From Pantoea cypripedii (GTDB lineage: Bacteria; Pseudomonadota; Gammaproteobacteria; Enterobacterales; Enterobacteriaceae), in NCBI RefSeq assembly GCF_002095535.1, contig NZ_MLJI01000001.1:2345832-2409831 (forward strand): a stretch of DNA of 64,000 nucleotides, written 5' to 3'. The notes beneath the pieces were generated by a model. The model did no database searches and was not told where the DNA came from. It saw nothing but the letters and a program-made list of their open reading frames with translations. Below are positions 21,634-31,926 of this stretch, piece after piece. A program made the translations under genes and the position numbers. The stretch's first letter is position 1; each line of letters opens with the position of its first letter.

Positions 21634-22080
21634 TCAGCCATGGCGATCAGGCCGATCAATAATATGCTCTTCCCAGTCTCTCACTTCACTTTCACGCACC
21701 GCGATATAACGCACTGAAATACGCTGCGCATGCATCGCTTTTTTCGAACCCGCAATCAGCGGATGCCAGGCTGGCAAGGTTTTCCCTTCCCCCAGTAACC
21801 GATACGCACAGGTACGCGGTAGCCAGTTGAAGGTGGTGAGATTTTCCCGCGTCAGCTTGATGCAGTCTTCTTCATACTCAAACCGCCGTTCGTAGTTACG
21901 GCACTGGCAGGTTTTGATATTGAGCTGATTACAGGCCACGTTAGTGAAGTAGATTTCATCGGTGTCCGCATCCTGCAGTTTATTCAGGCAGCACTGACCG
22001 CAGCCGTCGCACAGCGATTCCCACTCGGCGTCGTTCATTTGGTCAAGGCGTTTTGTCTGCCAGAAAGGCTGTTCGGTCAT
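21634..22080 (-). CDS. ycgN: CxxCxxCC-type UPF0260 protein YcgN
   Basis: A 148-residue cytoplasmic protein of the YkgJ/YcgN family, annotated as putative zinc- or iron-chelating. The signature cysteine cluster CDGCGQCC lies at about residue 21, and CQCRNYERR follows at about residue 58. It matches E. coli YcgN along its whole length apart from a shorter N terminus. Its function is unknown. It follows ycgM on the same strand with a 65-base gap, so it may be read from the ycgM promoter. Confidence 0.93.
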   Translation of the reverse strand: MTEQPFWQTKRLDQMNDAEWESLCDGCGQCCLNKLQDADTDEIYFTNVACNQLNIKTCQCRNYERRFEYEEDCIKLTRENLTTFNWLPRTCAYRLLGEGKTLPAWHPLIAGSKKAMHAQRISVRYIAVRESEVRDWEEHIIDRPDRHG

Positions 22081-22145
22081 GATGGCGGTCCGGATTAACG
22101 TAAAGACCGCACCTTATACAAGGTTCAGGTGCGGCGATGCAAGTT

Positions 22146-22805
22146 TTACAGTACGCGAGTGGTGATACCGTGGCCGGCGAGGGAGATTTCAAGCTTATCA
22201 CCGGAACGCATTGGTCCCACCCCTTCCGGGGTACCGGTGAGCACCACGTCGCCTGCGCGCAGGGTAAAATACTGGCTCATATAGGCAATCAGCGGCAGAA
22301 TTTTGTGGATCATGTCAGCGGTGGTGCCATGCTGACGCACTTCACCGTTTACCACCAGCTTTAACTCCGTGTTCTGCGGATCGCCACTGAATTCAGAGAC
22401 CGGGATAAAACCAGACAGCGGACAGGAGTTGTCAAAACCTTTCGATTTCTCCCACGGACGGCCTGTTTTCTTCAGACCGGCCTGCACATCACGCAGCGTC
22501 AGGTCCAGTGCGACACCGTAACCGGCAATGGCTTTCGCCACATGTTCTTCGCTCGCCTGCTTCAGCGTCGCGCCGATCAGCACGGCCAGTTCAACTTCAT
22601 GATGCACTTCACCAAAATTGCCCGGAATGGACAGCGGCTGACGCAGATCGCACAATGCCGTTTCCGGTTTGATAAACACCACCGGCTCGTCGGGCGTTGC
22701 ACTTCCCATCTCCTTGATATGATTAGCATAGTTGCTGCCAACACAGACCACTTTGCTGGCCGGATAATCCAACAGAGCGCCCTGCCAGTTACGATGCTGA
22801 TACAT
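22146..22805 (-). CDS. ycgM: Fumarylacetoacetate hydrolase family protein YcgM
   Basis: A 219-residue enzyme of the FAH superfamily, whose members include acylpyruvate hydrolase and oxaloacetate decarboxylase-type activities. The metal-binding acidic residues lie in EVHHEVELAVLIG, and the C-terminal GDVVLTGTPEGVGPM segment is typical of the family. The length equals that of E. coli YcgM. GGGGAAT precedes the ATG. The physiological substrate cannot be named from the sequence. Confidence 0.93.
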   Translation of the reverse strand: MYQHRNWQGALLDYPASKVVCVGSNYANHIKEMGSATPDEPVVFIKPETALCDLRQPLSIPGNFGEVHHEVELAVLIGATLKQASEEHVAKAIAGYGVALDLTLRDVQAGLKKTGRPWEKSKGFDNSCPLSGFIPVSEFSGDPQNTELKLVVNGEVRQHGTTADMIHKILPLIAYMSQYFTLRAGDVVLTGTPEGVGPMRSGDKLEISLAGHGITTRVL

Positions 22806-22954
22806 GCTATTCCCCTGCTTTGATTTGAGTATGACGCCAGTTGAGCTGGCGCGTTGTGTCTGCTTCAGTGCCGGAACGCGGCAGGCTGAGGGTCAATATA
22901 TTAAGCTGCTTTGTGGCTAAGGAGTGTGCGTAAATTGTCAAAAGACGTTAATCG

Positions 22955-23007
22955 ATATCGCCATGGCCAGGCGATATTGCCTGCAATTAAGGGTTAACCG
23001 CAGGCAA
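22955..23007. repeat. Two adjacent inverted repeats between ycgM and ycgL
   Basis: ATATCGCC/GGCGATAT (loop 22963-22969) is followed directly by TTGCCTGC/GCAGGCAA with a 15-base loop. Neither has a T tract. They fill the gap between two leftward genes and may act as RNA structures or attenuating hairpins. Confidence 0.5.
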
Positions 23008-23065
23008 ATTAATAAAGCGACCACGCTGATGATTAAATCTGGATATATTTACAGATGAATCCGAA

Positions 23066-23341
23066 TTAATCTTTTTTGCTTTGCTGAAGATGTATGTTCA
23101 ACAGACTTTCCGGCGGCGGCGGCAATTGTAAATAATAGCCCTGATCGCTCAATGCCTGCTTAACTTTATTGATATCTGCCCCCGCCAGTTTGTCGCGTTT
23201 TTCCAGCGACAGCACCATAGATAGCTGGGGTTTGCCGAAGCCACGGAGCAATTCTTCTGGTACGCGAGAAAAATCGTCTTTTTTTTCAACATAAAGATAA
23301 GTCTGGTCACGTTGCGGGCTTCTGTAGATCACACAAAACAT
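23066..23341 (-). CDS. ycgL: YcgL domain protein
   Basis: A 91-residue protein of the YcgL family (DUF709), a small alpha/beta fold of unknown function that is almost always found beside the min genes. The conserved blocks [26 protein letters not shown] (shared almost unchanged with E. coli) and [11 protein letters not shown] are obvious. The start corresponds to the internal methionine of the longer E. coli annotation. It diverges from minC, leaving about 150 bases for both promoters. Confidence 0.93.
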   Translation of the reverse strand: MFCVIYRSPQRDQTYLYVEKKDDFSRVPEELLRGFGKPQLSMVLSLEKRDKLAGADINKVKQALSDQGYYLQLPPPPESLLNIHLQQSKKD

Positions 23342-23494
23342 ATTTTTTACTCGAATTAACTGATGGCGTCACTTGCCTGAATATAGCAGTAACTATAACA
23401 TGCTTGCTGAACTTCGAATATTGACCGCAGGGTGTTAATGACGATTTTATCGGCGTTCATCAAGCGGTAGTGAAAACAGGACGAGTCAGGACAG

Positions 23495-24205
23495 ATGTCG
23501 CAAATGCCAATCGAATTCAAGGGAAGCAGTTTTACCCTGTCAGTCGTTCATCTGCACCATTCGCAACCTGAGGTGATTCGTCAGGCGCTGCAGGACAAAA
23601 TCGACCAGGCGCCCGGCTTTCTGAAAAATGCACCGGTGGTGCTGAATGTGTCGGCATTGAACGGCGACATCAACTGGAAGCAGATGCAGCAAGCCATCAG
23701 TGCAACCGGGTTGCGCATCGTTGGCGTCAGCGGTTGTAAAGACGATGCGCTGAAAAAGATGATTGCGCGTGCCGGATTGCCGGTGCTGTCTGAAGGGAGC
23801 GATCGCAAAAAGCGCAGTGATGCGCCAGCGGCTGAACCCGAGCCAGCCCCCGCACCCGTGGTGGCGGAGAGCGTCAATAAGACCCGCATCATTAATACGC
23901 CAGTCCGTTCTGGCCAGCAAATCTACGCCCGCAATGCGGATTTGATTGTCACCAGCAGCGTGAGCGCCGGTGCCGAACTGGTTGCCGATGGCAACATTCA
24001 TATTTACGGCATGATGCGCGGTCGCGCCCTGGCAGGTGCCAGCGGCGATCGTGACTGCCAGATTTTTTGCACCAACCTCGCCGCAGAGTTGGTCTCCATT
24101 GCCGGGGAGTACTGGATCATGGATCAGATTCCGGCTGAGTTTTTTGGTAAAGCTGCGCGTTTATGCCTCAAAGAGGGCGCGCTCACCATTCAGACACTTA
24201 ATTAG
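23495..24205 (+). CDS. minC: Septum site-determining protein MinC
   Basis: FtsZ-ring inhibitor recruited to the membrane by MinD. The 236-residue protein has the N-terminal FtsZ-interacting domain (to about residue 100), a Pro- and Ala-rich linker ([12 protein letters not shown]) and the C-terminal beta-helix domain that binds MinD and the septum, including [16 protein letters not shown] and [10 protein letters not shown]. It is the first gene of minCDE, 33 bases before minD. The start codon has a modest AGGA upstream. The N terminus agrees with E. coli MinC. Confidence 0.97.
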   Translation: MSQMPIEFKGSSFTLSVVHLHHSQPEVIRQALQDKIDQAPGFLKNAPVVLNVSALNGDINWKQMQQAISATGLRIVGVSGCKDDALKKMIARAGLPVLSEGSDRKKRSDAPAAEPEPAPAPVVAESVNKTRIINTPVRSGQQIYARNADLIVTSSVSAGAELVADGNIHIYGMMRGRALAGASGDRDCQIFCTNLAAELVSIAGEYWIMDQIPAEFFGKAARLCLKEGALTIQTLN

Positions 24206-24238
24206 GCCCCTTTTCTTTCGTTAAGGAAATCAACATTT

Positions 24239-25051
24239 ATGGCACGCATCATTGTAGTTACATCCGGTAAAGGGGGCGTTGGCAAGACCACGTCAAGCGC
24301 GGCCATCGCCACTGGACTCGCGCAAAAAGGCAAAAAAACCGTGGTGATCGATTTTGATATCGGTCTGCGTAACCTCGACCTGATCATGGGCTGTGAACGT
24401 CGTGTTGTTTACGACTTCGTCAATGTTATTCAGGGCGATGCCACATTGAACCAGGCGCTGATTAAAGATAAGCGCACTGAGCAACTGTATATTCTGCCCG
24501 CGTCGCAAACCCGCGACAAAGACGCCCTGACCCGTGAAGGCGTGGAAAAAGTGCTGAACGACCTGGCGACGATGGAGTTCGATTTCATCGTCTGCGACTC
24601 ACCGGCTGGTATCGAAACCGGTGCCCTGATGGCACTGTATTTCGCCGATGAAGCGGTCATCACCACCAACCCGGAAGTGTCCTCGGTACGTGACTCTGAC
24701 CGTATTCTCGGCATCATTTCGTCCAAATCCCGTCGGGCGGAAAACAGCCAGGAAGCGGTGAAAGAACACCTGCTGCTGACCCGTTACAATCCGGGCCGCG
24801 TGAGCCGTGGTGATATGCTGAGCATGGAAGACGTGCTGGACATCCTGCGTATTCCGCTGGTCGGTGTGATCCCTGAAGATCAATCGGTGTTACGCGCTTC
24901 CAACCAGGGCGAACCCGTGATCCTCGATACCACCTCAGATGCCGGTAAAGCCTATGCTGATACCGTAGACCGCCTGCTTGGCGAAGAACGCCCCTTCCGC
25001 TTTATTGAAGAAGAGAAGAAGGGTTTCCTGAAACGCCTGTTCGGGGGATAA
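24239..25051 (+). CDS. minD: Septum site-determining ATPase MinD
   Basis: Membrane-cycling ParA-type ATPase that carries MinC and is displaced by MinE, giving pole-to-pole oscillation. The deviant Walker A motif KGGVGKTT spans residues 11-18 with the signature lysine Lys11. The C-terminal amphipathic membrane-targeting helix (EKKGFLKRLFGG) is intact. Its 270 residues are the same as in E. coli. TTAAGGAAATC lies upstream, and minE starts three bases after its stop codon. Confidence 0.98.
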   Translation: MARIIVVTSGKGGVGKTTSSAAIATGLAQKGKKTVVIDFDIGLRNLDLIMGCERRVVYDFVNVIQGDATLNQALIKDKRTEQLYILPASQTRDKDALTREGVEKVLNDLATMEFDFIVCDSPAGIETGALMALYFADEAVITTNPEVSSVRDSDRILGIISSKSRRAENSQEAVKEHLLLTRYNPGRVSRGDMLSMEDVLDILRIPLVGVIPEDQSVLRASNQGEPVILDTTSDAGKAYADTVDRLLGEERPFRFIEEEKKGFLKRLFGG

Positions 25052-25054
25052 CCA

Positions 25055-25324
25055 ATGGCATTATTAGATTTCTTTTTATCCCGTAAGAAGAACACAGCCA
25101 ACATAGCCAAGGAAAGGCTGCAGATTATTGTGGCTGAACGCAGAAGGGGCGACAGTGAGCCCCACTATCTGCCGCAGCTCAAGCGCGACATTCTGGAAGT
25201 GATTTGCAAATATGTGAAAATTGATCCGGATATGGTGACCGTTCAGCTGGATCAGAAAGGGGATGATATCTCGATTCTGGAGCTGAACGTTACGCTACCG
25301 GAGACGGAAGAAGTCACCAAATGA
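25055..25324 (+). CDS. minE: Cell division topological specificity factor MinE
   Basis: Stimulates MinD ATPase and confines the MinC inhibitor to the poles. The 89-residue protein has the N-terminal membrane-targeting and anti-MinCD segment ([20 protein letters not shown]) and the C-terminal dimerisation and topological specificity domain. It is the last gene of the min operon and faces the convergent rnd. Confidence 0.97.
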   Translation: MALLDFFLSRKKNTANIAKERLQIIVAERRRGDSEPHYLPQLKRDILEVICKYVKIDPDMVTVQLDQKGDDISILELNVTLPETEEVTK

Positions 25325-25341
25325 CGCCAGCGGTTTCCTGA

Positions 25342-25370
25342 TTTTCCCCTGCGCAGTTTGCAGGGGAAAA
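25342..25370. repeat. Hairpin between minE and rnd
   Basis: TTTTCCCCTGC and GCAGGGGAAAA pair for 11 bases around a seven-base loop. In both reading directions the T residues lie inside the left arm rather than after the stem, so a classical intrinsic terminator is not formed, although A/U pairs at the base could breathe. It sits between the converging ends of minE and rnd. Confidence 0.6.
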
Positions 25371-25378
25371 AACCGCGC

Positions 25379-26500
25379 TTACAGGGCTTGCAGAATCTCG
25401 TCGATGCGCGCTTTCAGCAAATCGCCGCGCCAGCCTGTGAGCAATTCCGGGGTGCGCGATGCGGTTTTCAATCCCCAGTACACACTCAGCACCTGATTGA
25501 TCTGACGGCGTGAAGCCAGCAATTCCTGACTAAATCCGGTTTCCTCACTGACTTGCTGCACCAGCGCTTTAATCGCTTTGAATGTCTGTTTGTATTGCGG
25601 ATGGTCGATCAGATTGCCCAGCGGTTGCGGCAGCGTGGCCTCATCCTGCGCCTGTGCTTCGGCGACCAACGCCACCATTGCTTTACCGTGGAAGCGAATC
25701 TCGTGCCCATTCAGACCAAGATGATCCAGCTCGCCCAGGCTGCCCGGCATAAAGCGCGCCACTTTCCACAGATTCTCTTCACGTACCACAAAGTTGACCG
25801 CCATATCTTTCTGACGTGCCAGGTTCAAGCGCCACTCGGCCAGGCGTTGCAATGCCGCCAGCTGACGCGGACGCAGCTGCCAGGCATTGGTGATATCACG
25901 CCACGCCTCGTTGGGTGCCTGCACATCAAGACGGCGCTGGCACAGGTTTTCGCATTCGCTGAGTGCCGCCGCCATATTGCCCGCCGCTTCAGTTTGCGCC
26001 ATTAACTGATGAGCAATCGGCAGCAGATAGGCTACATCGGCAGCCGCATATTCACACTGTCGTGCCGTCAGCGGACGAGCCAGCCAGTCAGTGCGCGATT
26101 CGCTTTTATCCAGTTCAACCTGGTCGAAATGCATCACCATCGCCGCAAAACCCCATGACAACGGCTGACCGGCAAATGCCGCCAGAATCTGGGTATCAAT
26201 CATCGGGTCCGGCAGGCAACCAAAACGATGCAGGAACACTTCCAGATCTTCACCACCCGCGTGCAGGAATTTCGTGACCTTTGTATCACGCAACAGCTCG
26301 ATAAACGGCGTCCAGTCACTGATGTGGAGGGGATCGATCAGGACCAATTGCTCACTATCAAACAGCTGGATCAGGCCCAGCTGCGGATAGTAAGTACGGG
26401 TGCGGACAAATTCGGTATCCAGCGCCACGGCAGCATGCTGACGTGCTTTGTCGCACACCGCAGCCAGTTGGTCATTTTGGTCGATCAGGGAATAATTCAC
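25379..26500 (-). CDS. rnd: Ribonuclease D
   Basis: 3'-to-5' exoribonuclease that trims tRNA and small stable RNA precursors. The 373-residue protein has the DEDD exonuclease domain (ALDTEFVRTRTYYP with the Asp-Glu pair near residue 28, and later CEYAAADVAYLL) followed by HRDC domains. The start codon is GTG at 26500 without a clear Shine-Dalgarno sequence. E. coli rnd also uses a non-ATG start (UUG as I recall) and is poorly translated. It lies downstream of fadD but behind that gene's terminator. Confidence 0.96.
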   Translation of the reverse strand: MNYSLIDQNDQLAAVCDKARQHAAVALDTEFVRTRTYYPQLGLIQLFDSEQLVLIDPLHISDWTPFIELLRDTKVTKFLHAGGEDLEVFLHRFGCLPDPMIDTQILAAFAGQPLSWGFAAMVMHFDQVELDKSESRTDWLARPLTARQCEYAAADVAYLLPIAHQLMAQTEAAGNMAAALSECENLCQRRLDVQAPNEAWRDITNAWQLRPRQLAALQRLAEWRLNLARQKDMAVNFVVREENLWKVARFMPGSLGELDHLGLNGHEIRFHGKAMVALVAEAQAQDEATLPQPLGNLIDHPQYKQTFKAIKALVQQVSEETGFSQELLASRRQINQVLSVYWGLKTASRTPELLTGWRGDLLKARIDEILQAL

Positions 26501-26550
26501 GTTATGTTTTCGCCGCGACTAACTGCGCGCAGCGCTCCATGTTAAAAGCA

Positions 26551-26577
26551 ATAAAAACGCCGGACATTGCCGGCGTT
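26551..26577 (-). terminator. fadD terminator
   Basis: Read on the minus strand, AACGCCGG-CAATGT-CCGGCGTT is followed by TTTTAT. It lies 20 bases after the fadD stop codon and just before the rnd start region, which shows that rnd has its own promoter. Confidence 0.88.
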
Positions 26578-26598
26578 AACCATTGAGCGAGGTACGCA

Positions 26599-28308
26599 CT
26601 ACTGCCCTTCCCGCTTCACCTCATCACGCAATTCGCGACGTAAGATCTTGCCCACATTGGTTTTAGGCAGCTCGTCACGAAACTCGATAATCTTCGGCAC
26701 CTTGTAGCCGGTAAGCTGACGCCGACAGTGATCCAGCACTTCTTCTTTGGTCAGGCTGGGATCTTTCTTCACGATGCAGACTTTCACCGCTTCACCGGAA
26801 AGATCGCTTGGCACACCAATCGCGGCAGCCTCACGCACCTTCGCGTGCTGCATCAGCACATCTTCGATTTCGTTAGGATACACGTTAAATCCCGACACCA
26901 GAATCATGTCTTTTTTACGATCGACGATGCGGATAAAGCCTTCGCTGTCCACGGTAACAATATCACCGGTATGCAGCCAGCCATTTTTCAGCACTTCTTC
27001 CGTGGCCTCCGGACGTTGCCAGTAGCCGATCATCACCTGCGGACCGCGAATGCAAAGTTCGCCAGGCTCGCCGGGTGCCACATCATTATCCTGTTCATCC
27101 ACGATGCGCACATCGGTGGAGGGTACCGGTAAACCGATGCTGCCGGTGTGGCAGGTAATGTCATACGGATTGACCGACACCAGCGGCGAGCATTCGGTCA
27201 GGCCATAACCTTCCAGCAAATAGTGACCGGTCAGTTTTTCCCAGCGTTCAGCCACCGCCTTCTGCACCGCCATTCCCCCACCCGCAGACATGCGCAGGGT
27301 AGAGAAATCCAGCTTATTGAAGTTGGCATCGTTCAACAGCGCATTGAACAACGTATTCACGCCGGTGATGGCGGTAAACGGGAACTTCGCCAGCTCTCTG
27401 ACAAAACCCGGAATATCTCGCGGATTGGTAATCAACAGGTTCTGCCCGCCGAGGTCGAGGAACAACAGGCAGTTCACCGTCAGGGCAAAGATATGGTACA
27501 GCGGCAGTGCAGTGACAACGCACTCCTGACCCGGACGCAGCAGTTTGCCGTAGGTGGCCTTCGCCTGTTCAAGGTTGGCCTGCATGTTGCCGTGGGTCAG
27601 CATCGCGCCTTTCGCCACTCCGGTGGTCCCACCGGTGTATTGCAAAAACGCCAGGTCATCATTGGTCACGTCAGGACGCTGGTAACTCAGCTGTTCACCC
27701 TGCTGTAGCGCCTGACGAAACGGCACCGCGCCCGGCAGATGGTATTTCGGCACCAGTTTTTTCACGTAGCGGACGATAAAGTTAACCAGCGTGCCTTTAA
27801 TCGGGGCCAGCTGATCGCCCATGCGCGTCAGCATCACATGTTTAACCTGCGTCTCTGCGACCACTTTTTCCAGCGTGTGGGCAAAGTTCGACACGATAAC
27901 AATCGCACTGGCTCCGCTGTCATTAAGCTGATGCTTCAACTCGCGCGGCGTATACAGCGGGTTAACATTGACTACCACCATCCCGGCGCGTAACACACCA
28001 AACAGCGCCACCGGATATTGCAGCAGGTTCGGCATCATCAGCGCCACCCGATCGCCGGCTTTCAGCTTCAGCCCATGCTGCAACCAGGCGGCAAAGGCGC
28101 GGCTTTGCTGCTCCAGCTGGCGATAGGTCATGGGCTGCCCCATGTTAACGAAAGCGACCTGATCGGCATATTGCGTTGCCGCATGCTCAAAAAGATCGAT
28201 TAACGATGTATAGCGGTCAGCAGTAATTTCCGCTGGTACATCTGGCGGATAGCGTTTCAGCCAAACCTTAGTCAAAGATTCACCCCGATATTCTTGTTGC
28301 TTAGCCAT
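26599..28308 (-). CDS. fadD: Long-chain fatty acid-CoA ligase FadD
   Basis: Peripheral inner-membrane acyl-CoA synthetase that activates imported long-chain fatty acids with ATP and CoA. The ANL-superfamily motifs are present: [13 protein letters not shown] (P-loop), EGYGLTE, GWLHTGD and the C-terminal [12 protein letters not shown] and [12 protein letters not shown]. From the ATG at 28308 (behind AGAGGCGG) it has 569 residues. The TTG 33 bases downstream, at 28275, aligns with the E. coli start and gives 558, so the exact start is unsettled. A FadR operator lies about 40 bases upstream. Confidence 0.97.
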   Translation of the reverse strand: MAKQQEYRGESLTKVWLKRYPPDVPAEITADRYTSLIDLFEHAATQYADQVAFVNMGQPMTYRQLEQQSRAFAAWLQHGLKLKAGDRVALMMPNLLQYPVALFGVLRAGMVVVNVNPLYTPRELKHQLNDSGASAIVIVSNFAHTLEKVVAETQVKHVMLTRMGDQLAPIKGTLVNFIVRYVKKLVPKYHLPGAVPFRQALQQGEQLSYQRPDVTNDDLAFLQYTGGTTGVAKGAMLTHGNMQANLEQAKATYGKLLRPGQECVVTALPLYHIFALTVNCLLFLDLGGQNLLITNPRDIPGFVRELAKFPFTAITGVNTLFNALLNDANFNKLDFSTLRMSAGGGMAVQKAVAERWEKLTGHYLLEGYGLTECSPLVSVNPYDITCHTGSIGLPVPSTDVRIVDEQDNDVAPGEPGELCIRGPQVMIGYWQRPEATEEVLKNGWLHTGDIVTVDSEGFIRIVDRKKDMILVSGFNVYPNEIEDVLMQHAKVREAAAIGVPSDLSGEAVKVCIVKKDPSLTKEEVLDHCRRQLTGYKVPKIIEFRDELPKTNVGKILRRELRDEVKREGQ

Positions 28309-28345
28309 CGCCGCCTCTGCCCATCAGTGTTATTAACAATATTTT

Positions 28346-28362
28346 AACTGATTGTACCAGTT
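28346..28362 (-). promoter_or_regulatory. FadR operator of fadD
   Basis: The minus strand reads AACTGGTACAATCAGTT, a 17-base near-palindrome that fits the FadR consensus (CTGGT-N3-A at the core). It lies in the expected promoter region of fadD. FadR repression of fadD is established in E. coli, and the fadR gene is in this same window. Confidence 0.75.
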
Positions 28363-28430
28363 TGCCGGGTTCGACCTGTTCAGGTTGCGAGGCTCATCAC
28401 TAAATTTCGCGCTTCGGTTGCGTGCGCAAT

Positions 28431-28463
28431 AAAAAAGCCCGGTCGCGAGCGCCGCGATCGGGC
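28431..28463 (-). terminator. yeaY terminator
   Basis: On the minus strand an 11-base stem with one mismatch (GCCCG-A-TCGCG against CGCGA-C-CGGGC) is followed by six T residues. It separates yeaY from fadD. Confidence 0.85.
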
Positions 28464-28485
28464 CGTAAATAACTGAAATAAAATA

Positions 28486-29079
28486 TTATTCAGTCAGAAT
28501 GGTTTGTACCTGTGCCGGACCGCTACTGTACATGCCCCAGTAAGGGTTAGGTCCCCAGTATCCAGGGTGATGGCGCGTCGGTCCGTAAAATATCCAGGGA
28601 TCGATGGGCTGCGGTGGCGTCATCACTTGCTGGGTTAAATGCCAGCGCTGATAGCCTTTCACATCAATCACCACAAAATTATAGCTGGCCTGGCCTACGG
28701 TGCCTTTTTCGCTACCTTTAATGTTGCCCAGCACCGTGACGTACTGATTATTAACATCGGTCGGATCGACAAACCCGTGGATGTCGGCAAAAATGCGTCC
28801 CACCGATGCCGAGCCAAGGCGCGGACGCCCGCTGTCATCCAGCGGCTGAGTGGCGATTTCCAGACGCGTCAAACCATTCAGATTGGTGACGTTCACCACT
28901 TTACCGCCAAAGCGTGATTCCTGGCCGACGTAAAGCTGCGGCGCATTCATCACCCGTAATAAATCTTGCTGTGGAAGCGGAGAACTCCCTTTAATGGAAT
29001 CCGGCACCGAAACACAACCGCTGAGCAACAGCGTGCAGGCTAACAGAGCGCCAGACATCCCTTTACGACTGATTGGCAT
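28486..29079 (-). CDS. yeaY: Slp family outer-membrane lipoprotein YeaY
   Basis: A 197-residue lipoprotein. The signal peptide ends in the lipobox LLSGC with the acylated Cys at position 22. The next residue is Val, not Asp, so it should be sorted to the outer membrane. The Slp-type beta-rich domain covers the middle. The C-terminal 40 residues are rich in Pro, Tyr, Gly and Trp ([13 protein letters not shown]). In E. coli yeaY lies in the same place and is controlled by sigma-E. Its role is unknown. It is followed by its own terminator and preceded by tsaB. Confidence 0.93.
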   Translation of the reverse strand: MPISRKGMSGALLACTLLLSGCVSVPDSIKGSSPLPQQDLLRVMNAPQLYVGQESRFGGKVVNVTNLNGLTRLEIATQPLDDSGRPRLGSASVGRIFADIHGFVDPTDVNNQYVTVLGNIKGSEKGTVGQASYNFVVIDVKGYQRWHLTQQVMTPPQPIDPWIFYGPTRHHPGYWGPNPYWGMYSSGPAQVQTILTE

Positions 29080-29139
29080 AAAAGCCTCCTGTTATTTCTC
29101 AGATTAGACTGAAAGCGCAGCGATAAGTTGCGTGGTGGC

Positions 29140-29838
29140 TTAACGTCCCGGCAATTTTTTCCATGCCACTTCATTGCGCAGATAGACCGGTTCGGCGTGC
29201 TCCACGGCGACGGTTTCCCCTCGTTGCCAGGCCGCTACGGCCAGCGGCAGCATATCTTCGGCCGCCGGTAAGGTGATTTCGCTGGTCAGCAATTGTGCGC
29301 CTGGCGAGGTGAGCAGGTGCGGCCAGGCCTGCCAGCCAGTACCGACGGTAGTCCATTCGCCGCTCAAACTTTGGATACGTGCCTGGGCCGCTTCTGGCGA
29401 CAGCACCGCTTCGGTCTCTGCACCCTGCCATTCGCCATTGGCGTCACGCTGATACTCTGCCCAGTAGACTTCGCCCATCCGTGCATCAATCGCCGCCAGT
29501 ACGCGCGTCGCGCCATTTTTACGCCATGCGCCCTGCGCCATCGTGGCTAAGGAGGAGATGCCAATCATCGGCAGATTCGCCCCCAGTGCCAGTCCCTGAG
29601 CAATGCCAATACCAATACGCACGCCGGTAAAGCTGCCTGGTCCACGCCCAAAGGCCAGCGCATCGAGCGCCGTCAGTTCCAGCTGCTGCGCCTGCAACAG
29701 CTCCTGAACCAACGGCAGAATGCGCTGCGTGTGGTCACGCGGGGCGATTTCGAAACGGGCATCGATGTGCTGTTGATTCAGCAGCGCGGCAGAACAGGCT
29801 TCTGTCGCCGTGTCCAGGGCTAAAATTCGGGCGGACAT
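29140..29838 (-). CDS. tsaB: tRNA threonylcarbamoyladenosine biosynthesis protein TsaB
   Basis: Non-catalytic partner of TsaD in the TsaBDE complex that forms t6A37 on ANN-decoding tRNAs. The 232-residue ASKHA-fold protein shows [12 protein letters not shown] at the N terminus and [13 protein letters not shown] near residue 67. It lacks the metal-binding histidines of TsaD, as expected. The start has GAGG five bases upstream. It lies in the order yoaA-tsaB-yeaY seen in E. coli, 53 bases after yoaA. Confidence 0.96.
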   Translation of the reverse strand: MSARILALDTATEACSAALLNQQHIDARFEIAPRDHTQRILPLVQELLQAQQLELTALDALAFGRGPGSFTGVRIGIGIAQGLALGANLPMIGISSLATMAQGAWRKNGATRVLAAIDARMGEVYWAEYQRDANGEWQGAETEAVLSPEAAQARIQSLSGEWTTVGTGWQAWPHLLTSPGAQLLTSEITLPAAEDMLPLAVAAWQRGETVAVEHAEPVYLRNEVAWKKLPGR

Positions 29839-29891
29839 AACAACCTCGGGAGATTCAAAATGGCGCGCATCTTACCACAGCCTGGCACAAA

Positions 29892-31802
29892 TTAGTGACT
29901 CTCCTGCTCGCGGGCGAAGCGGATGGCGCGGTCAAGATCGCGGGTACGTGGCGTGGGAGGCAAACTATTGAGGAACAGCGCACCATAGGGACGCGACACC
30001 AGACGCTGGTCGCAAATCACCAGCACGCCACGGTCGTCGGTATCACGGATTAAGCGCCCCACCCCTTGCTTCAGGGTGATGACCGCATCCGGCAGCTGGA
30101 CATCGTTAAACGGATCGCCGCCACGGATACGGCAATCTTCCATGCGCGCCTTGAGCAGCGGATCTTCCGGCGAGGTAAACGGCAGCTTATCAATGATCAC
30201 CAATGACAGCGCATCTCCCCGCACATCCACCCCTTCCCAGAAACTACTGGTGGCCACCAGCAAGGCATTGCCCGCCTCAATAAACTGCTTCAGCAGCTGG
30301 CCTTTGCTGGTTTCGCCCTGCAACAGCACCGGCAGCGTCATGGAGGCACGAAATTCGGCTGCCAGTTCACGCATCATCATGTGTGAGGTACAGAGGAAGA
30401 AACAACGTCCCTTATTGGCGTCGATCAGTGGTTTCATCATCCGTGCCAGCTGACGGGCACCTCCGGGGCGGTTTGGCTCCGGTAAGTTGCGCGGCACGCA
30501 CAGCAACGCCTGACGGGCATAATCGAACGGGCTGTTGAGGATCAGCGTTTTCGCTTTATCGACCCCCAACCGGCTGGAGAAATGGCTCATCTGTTCATTG
30601 ACCGCCAGCGTGGCTGAGGTGAACACCCAGGCGGCTTTACGATTATCCATCACTTCCCGGAAGCGTTCCGCCACCGAAAGCGGCGTCAGCGCCAGGGTGA
30701 AATGTCGGCTGGAGCATTCATACCAGTAACTAAAACCGGGTTCATCGATAGCGCGCAGACGTTTCAGGCGGGTTCGGTAGAGCGCGGCACGCTCAAAGGC
30801 GGCATCCAGCAACGCGGAGCGTCCCAGCGACAGTTTGATCACGTCATAACAAAGCTCCAGCGCATCATCCAGCAGAGTCAGCATGCGCATCACGTTGTTA
30901 TCGTTTAGCAGATCGCGCAGATTGCCTCGGAAGCCCGGATCCCCGAGCGTCAGACGGAAATCCTGGGTGCATTGCGCCAGCCGGTCGGCGGATTTCTGTA
31001 GCTGCTGCACATCACGCACTTCGGTACGGTAGGCAATGATGATGTCTTTGACTAAATCGAGTAGCTGACGGCTGGAGAGTTGCTGGCCGAAATACTGGCT
31101 GGCGATATCCGGTAACTGGTGCGCTTCGTCGAAAATCATCACCTCAGCTTCCGGGATCAACTCCGCAAAGCCGCTCTCCTTCACCACTAAATCGGCGAGG
31201 AAAAGATGATGATTGACCACCACCACGTCCGCATCCATGGCCCGTTTACGCGCTTTCACCACAAAGCAATCTTTATACAGCGGGCAATCACTGCCGAGGC
31301 AGTTGTCGTTGGTGCTGGTGACATAAGGCCACACCGGGCTGTCTTCGGCGACACCGATACAGCTGCTGATATCACCGTCAACGGTTTCTGATGACCAGCC
31401 GCGCAGGGTAATCAAATCCCCCAACGCCTGAACACTGAGGTCGCCACCGGTTTGCGTTTGCTGTTCCATCCGCTCAAGACACAGATAGTTGGAGCGGCCT
31501 TTCAACAGCGCGGTTTTGCCTTTAAATTTCAGGGCGCGGGCAATGGTGGGGAGATCGCGGTTATACAGCTGGTCCTGCAACGCTTTCGAGCCGGTGGAGA
31601 TAATGACTTTTTTGTCAGCACGCAGTGCGGGGGCAAGATACGCATAGGTTTTCCCGGTGCCGGTACCGGCTTCCACCACCAGCTCACCCCCGGTTTTCAC
31701 CGCCTCAGCGACCGCCTGTGCCATCTCGCGCTGCGCTTCGCGTGGTTTAAAGCCGGGAATTGCCAGCGCCAGCGCGCCGTCAGCTGCAAAATCGTCTGCC
31801 AC
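29892..31802 (-). CDS. yoaA: XPD/DinG-family ATP-dependent helicase YoaA
   Basis: A superfamily 2 iron-sulfur DNA helicase that in E. coli works with the polymerase III chi subunit (HolC) in DNA repair at stalled forks. The 636-residue length is the same as in E. coli. Walker A EAGTGTGKT is at residues 44-52 and the DEAH box at 225-228. The four likely [4Fe-4S] ligands are Cys108, Cys168, Cys173 and Cys179 (NDNCLGSDCPLYKDC). The start is a GTG with GAGG close upstream. It diverges from yoaB. Confidence 0.96.
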   Translation of the reverse strand: MADDFAADGALALAIPGFKPREAQREMAQAVAEAVKTGGELVVEAGTGTGKTYAYLAPALRADKKVIISTGSKALQDQLYNRDLPTIARALKFKGKTALLKGRSNYLCLERMEQQTQTGGDLSVQALGDLITLRGWSSETVDGDISSCIGVAEDSPVWPYVTSTNDNCLGSDCPLYKDCFVVKARKRAMDADVVVVNHHLFLADLVVKESGFAELIPEAEVMIFDEAHQLPDIASQYFGQQLSSRQLLDLVKDIIIAYRTEVRDVQQLQKSADRLAQCTQDFRLTLGDPGFRGNLRDLLNDNNVMRMLTLLDDALELCYDVIKLSLGRSALLDAAFERAALYRTRLKRLRAIDEPGFSYWYECSSRHFTLALTPLSVAERFREVMDNRKAAWVFTSATLAVNEQMSHFSSRLGVDKAKTLILNSPFDYARQALLCVPRNLPEPNRPGGARQLARMMKPLIDANKGRCFFLCTSHMMMRELAAEFRASMTLPVLLQGETSKGQLLKQFIEAGNALLVATSSFWEGVDVRGDALSLVIIDKLPFTSPEDPLLKARMEDCRIRGGDPFNDVQLPDAVITLKQGVGRLIRDTDDRGVLVICDQRLVSRPYGALFLNSLPPTPRTRDLDRAIRFAREQESH

Positions 31803-31926
31803 ACATCCTCACCGATTACTCAAAAAGTACTGTAATTATGTCAGGATTCCACTGCTGCGACCACAACAGATGACAGCACACCAGCGGATGTGTCAGGCTA
31901 GCAGCGCGAAAATTAAGGAGAAAATC

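Noticed and set aside
31828..31847. LexA-like box between yoaA and yoaB
   Set aside because: The left half (TACTGT) is perfect, but the right half lacks the CAG at the correct spacing. Only about 12 of 20 positions agree.
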